A DNA stretch of 14,082 bases from Acidimicrobiia bacterium (GTDB lineage: Bacteria > Actinomycetota > Acidimicrobiia > Spongiisociales > ZC4RG35). The notes below the pieces were generated by a model that saw only the letters and a program-made list of their open reading frames with translations, was not told where the DNA came from and made no database searches. Shown piece after piece: positions 13,213 to 14,082 of the stretch (the first letter of the stretch is position 1; every line of letters starts with the position of its first letter). The position numbers and the translations under genes are program-made. Where the stretch lies: NCBI GenBank assembly GCA_029865445.1, contig JAOUGY010000066.1, forward strand, positions 1 to 14,082, in the 5' to 3' direction.

Positions 13213-13587
13213 GTGGAGGTCTTGCGTGATTTCAAGAAGGTCGTGGCGTGGCGGCGGGCGCATGAACTCGCCCTCTCCCTCTACAGAGTGACCCGGTCGT
13301 TCCCGACCGAGGAGCGCTATGGGCTGGCATCGCAGATTCGTCGAGCGGCGGTGTCGATACCGTCGAACATCGCAGAGGGGGCTGGTCGACGGACGCCCGC
13401 CGACTACGCCCGGTTCATCGACATCGCTCTCGGGTCCACGAATGAGGTCGAGTATCAGCTCCTCCTCGCCCATCAGCTCGGCTACATCGGAGGATCGGAA
13501 CACGCCGCTAGGGCACGGGATGTATCTGAGGTGCGGAAGATGTGTATCGGCCTGAGGTCCGCGATCCTCTCCGGCGATGTGCCTTGA
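13213..13587 (+). CDS. Four-helix-bundle protein (23S rRNA IVS / S23 family)
   Basis: A 124-residue protein of the family first seen in intervening sequences of bacterial 23S rRNA genes and structurally related to the Avd accessory protein of diversity-generating retroelements. The N-terminus reads D-F-K-K-V-V-A-W-R-R-A-H-E-L-A. The core is F-P-T-E-E-R-Y-G-L-A-S-Q-I-R-R-A-A (51-67), S-I-P-S-N-I-A-E-G (69-77), A-L-G-S-T-N-E-V (92-99) and L-G-Y-I. The molecular function of stand-alone members is unknown; nucleic-acid binding is suggested by the basic surface of relatives. The GTG at 13213 gives the full family length, but its upstream sequence (GGTCAGA) is a poor ribosome-binding site. The gene faces against the nuo operon, so full-length operon RNA is antisense to it. 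It is not within an rRNA gene here, and no reverse transcriptase or variable repeat is nearby. Confidence 0.88.
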   Translation: MEVLRDFKKVVAWRRAHELALSLYRVTRSFPTEERYGLASQIRRAAVSIPSNIAEGAGRRTPADYARFIDIALGSTNEVEYQLLLAHQLGYIGGSEHAARARDVSEVRKMCIGLRSAILSGDVP

Positions 13588-13591
13588 GGGG

Positions 13592-13619
13592 CTGGGGACT
13601 GGGGACTGGAGACTGGGGA
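13592..13619. repeat. Right heptanucleotide array (ACTGGGG type), inverted with respect to 13148-13175
   Basis: Four contiguous seven-base units on +: CTGGGGA, CTGGGGA, CTGGAGA, CTGGGGA, followed by CT. It begins five bases after the stop codon of the four-helix-bundle gene and ends 32 bases before the nuoD stop. It is the inverted counterpart of the left array. Confidence 0.85.
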
Positions 13620-13651
13620 CTCCTGGCAGGCTCATGACAGCGCCCATCACA

Positions 13652-14082
13652 TCACCGGTCCACGTCGCCCAGGACGAAGTCGAGGCTGCCCATGATGGCG
13701 ATGATGTCGGGCACGAGGACCCCTTCGAGGATCCACGGGAGCATCGAGATGTTCGAGAACGATGCCGACCTGATCTTGAGACGGTACGGACCCTGGCCAC
13801 CGTCGGAGACCAGGTGGTACCCCATCTCACCCTTGGGATTCTCGGCCCGGACATACGTCTCGCCTGCCGGCACCTTGATGACTTTTGGAACCTTGGCCTG
13901 CAGAGGCCCGGAGGGGATCGACTCGATTGCCTGGCTGACGATTCGAGCCGACTGACGGATCTCTGCCAGCCGCACCCACCACCGATCCCAGCAGTCACCG
14001 TTGGCCCCGACCGGGACATCGAAGTCGAACCGGTCGTACGGCAGGTAGTTCTCCACTTTTCGCAGATCGAACTTGGCGCCCG
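13652..14082 (-). CDS. nuoD: NADH-quinone oxidoreductase subunit D, C-terminal part (5' end outside window)
   Basis: About 143 C-terminal residues, with the frame open to the right edge. Visible sequence includes F-D-L-R-K-V-E-N-Y-L-P-Y-D, then F-D-V-P-V-G-A-N-G-D-C-W-D-R, R-L-A-E-I-R-Q-S, P-S-G-P, E-N-P-K-G-E-M-G-Y-H-L-V-S-D-G, R-L-K-I-R-S-A-S-F and the family end G-S-L-D-F-V-L-G-D-V-D-R. NuoD is the hydrogenase-like subunit that, with NuoB and NuoH, forms the quinone chamber. The natural C-terminus is intact, so the insertion between nuoD and nuoH did not truncate it. GTG codons inside the visible part (for example 14056) are not real starts, because the family sequence continues upstream. 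Confidence 0.95.
   Translation of the reverse strand, partial: GAKFDLRKVENYLPYDRFDFDVPVGANGDCWDRWWVRLAEIRQSARIVSQAIESIPSGPLQAKVPKVIKVPAGETYVRAENPKGEMGYHLVSDGGQGPYRLKIRSASFSNISMLPWILEGVLVPDIIAIMGSLDFVLGDVDR

Larger units (their letters stand above)
13148..13619 (+). mobile_element. Candidate heptamer-flanked four-helix-bundle cassette inside the nuo operon
   Basis: A unit of about 470 bases consisting of a four-helix-bundle gene with inverted arrays of the same heptamer on both sides. It is transcribed against the surrounding operon and sits where nuoE, nuoF and nuoG are usually found. The inverted flanks and antisense orientation suggest an inserted cassette. No transposase or recombinase is encoded. 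The only shared flank, ACAGCG at 13137 and 13637, is not adjacent to both arrays, so a target duplication is unproven. The repeats could instead be independent extragenic arrays. Confidence 0.35.

Noticed and set aside
12120..13235. Apparent N-terminal extension of NuoI running through nuoH
   Set aside because: The frame is open but lies over the well-conserved nuoH, and the extension is Arg/Gly-rich noise. NuoI begins with its own ATG, coupled to the nuoH stop.
13148..13619. CRISPR array or diversity-generating retroelement
   Set aside because: The repeats are seven bases long, contiguous and without spacers. The gene resembles Avd-like proteins, but no reverse transcriptase, template repeat or variable repeat is present in the window.
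13137..13642. ACAGCG at 13137-13142 and 13637-13642 as a target-site duplication of the cassette
   Set aside because: The copies lie 5 and 17 bases from the arrays rather than next to them, and a six-base match is expected by chance in GC-rich sequence.
13135..14019. Minus-strand frame covering the cassette and part of nuoD
   Set aside because: It overlaps NuoD in another frame and is antisense to the four-helix-bundle gene. The translation is Arg/Ser/Pro-rich, crosses the repeat arrays and shows no nuoE or nuoG similarity.

Overview
The window reads as a chromosomal segment of a GC-rich actinobacterium. I would guess class Acidimicrobiia or a relative, but no rRNA or species marker is present, so that placement is inference. 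Supporting signs are the high G+C with G/C-ending codons, several genes that look leaderless (a TANNNT-type -10 placed just before the start codon), and the gene set itself. Genes are tightly packed. No stretch longer than about 100 bases lacks a gene or an annotated signal, and I found no rRNA, tRNA, CRISPR array or transposase.

Left part (1-5373): the 3' end of a WYL-domain regulator is followed by a small VOC-fold protein, both on +. A perfect hairpin spanning two convergent stop codons separates them from a minus-strand membrane-anchored FAS1-FAS1-OmpA protein. Divergent from that gene is the most informative regulatory region of the window. It holds a strong promoter, a leaderless 12-codon leader peptide carrying four consecutive isoleucine codons (MKATSTAIIIID), a GC-rich hairpin beginning right after its stop codon, and an intrinsic terminator with six T residues. 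The next gene encodes citramalate synthase (cimA), which opens the threonine-independent route to isoleucine. The layout is that of an isoleucine-responsive attenuator. Next come a minus-strand pair, a NudL-type Nudix hydrolase and a small hypothetical protein overlapping by four bases, and a divergent, apparently leaderless GNAT acetyltransferase on +.

Right part (5374-14082): a minus-strand complex I (NADH:quinone oxidoreductase) operon runs in transcription order nuoD (partial) - H - I - J - K - L - M - N. It supplies the end of the NuoD quinone-module subunit, the NuoI Fe-S subunit and the complete membrane arm. The three antiporter-like subunits and NuoK keep their key acidic and lysine residues. 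nuoE, nuoF and nuoG, normally between nuoD and nuoH, are absent from that position.

In their place, between nuoD and nuoH and on the opposite strand, is a four-helix-bundle (23S rRNA IVS/S23-type) gene. It is bracketed by two inverted arrays of a heptanucleotide repeat (CCCCAGT / ACTGGGG, four units each), and one array runs into the ribosome-binding site of nuoH. A second, unrelated heptamer array (consensus RTGCGCR, five units) lies between nuoJ and nuoK. The best candidates for something undescribed are the isoleucine leader of cimA and the heptamer-flanked four-helix-bundle cassette.
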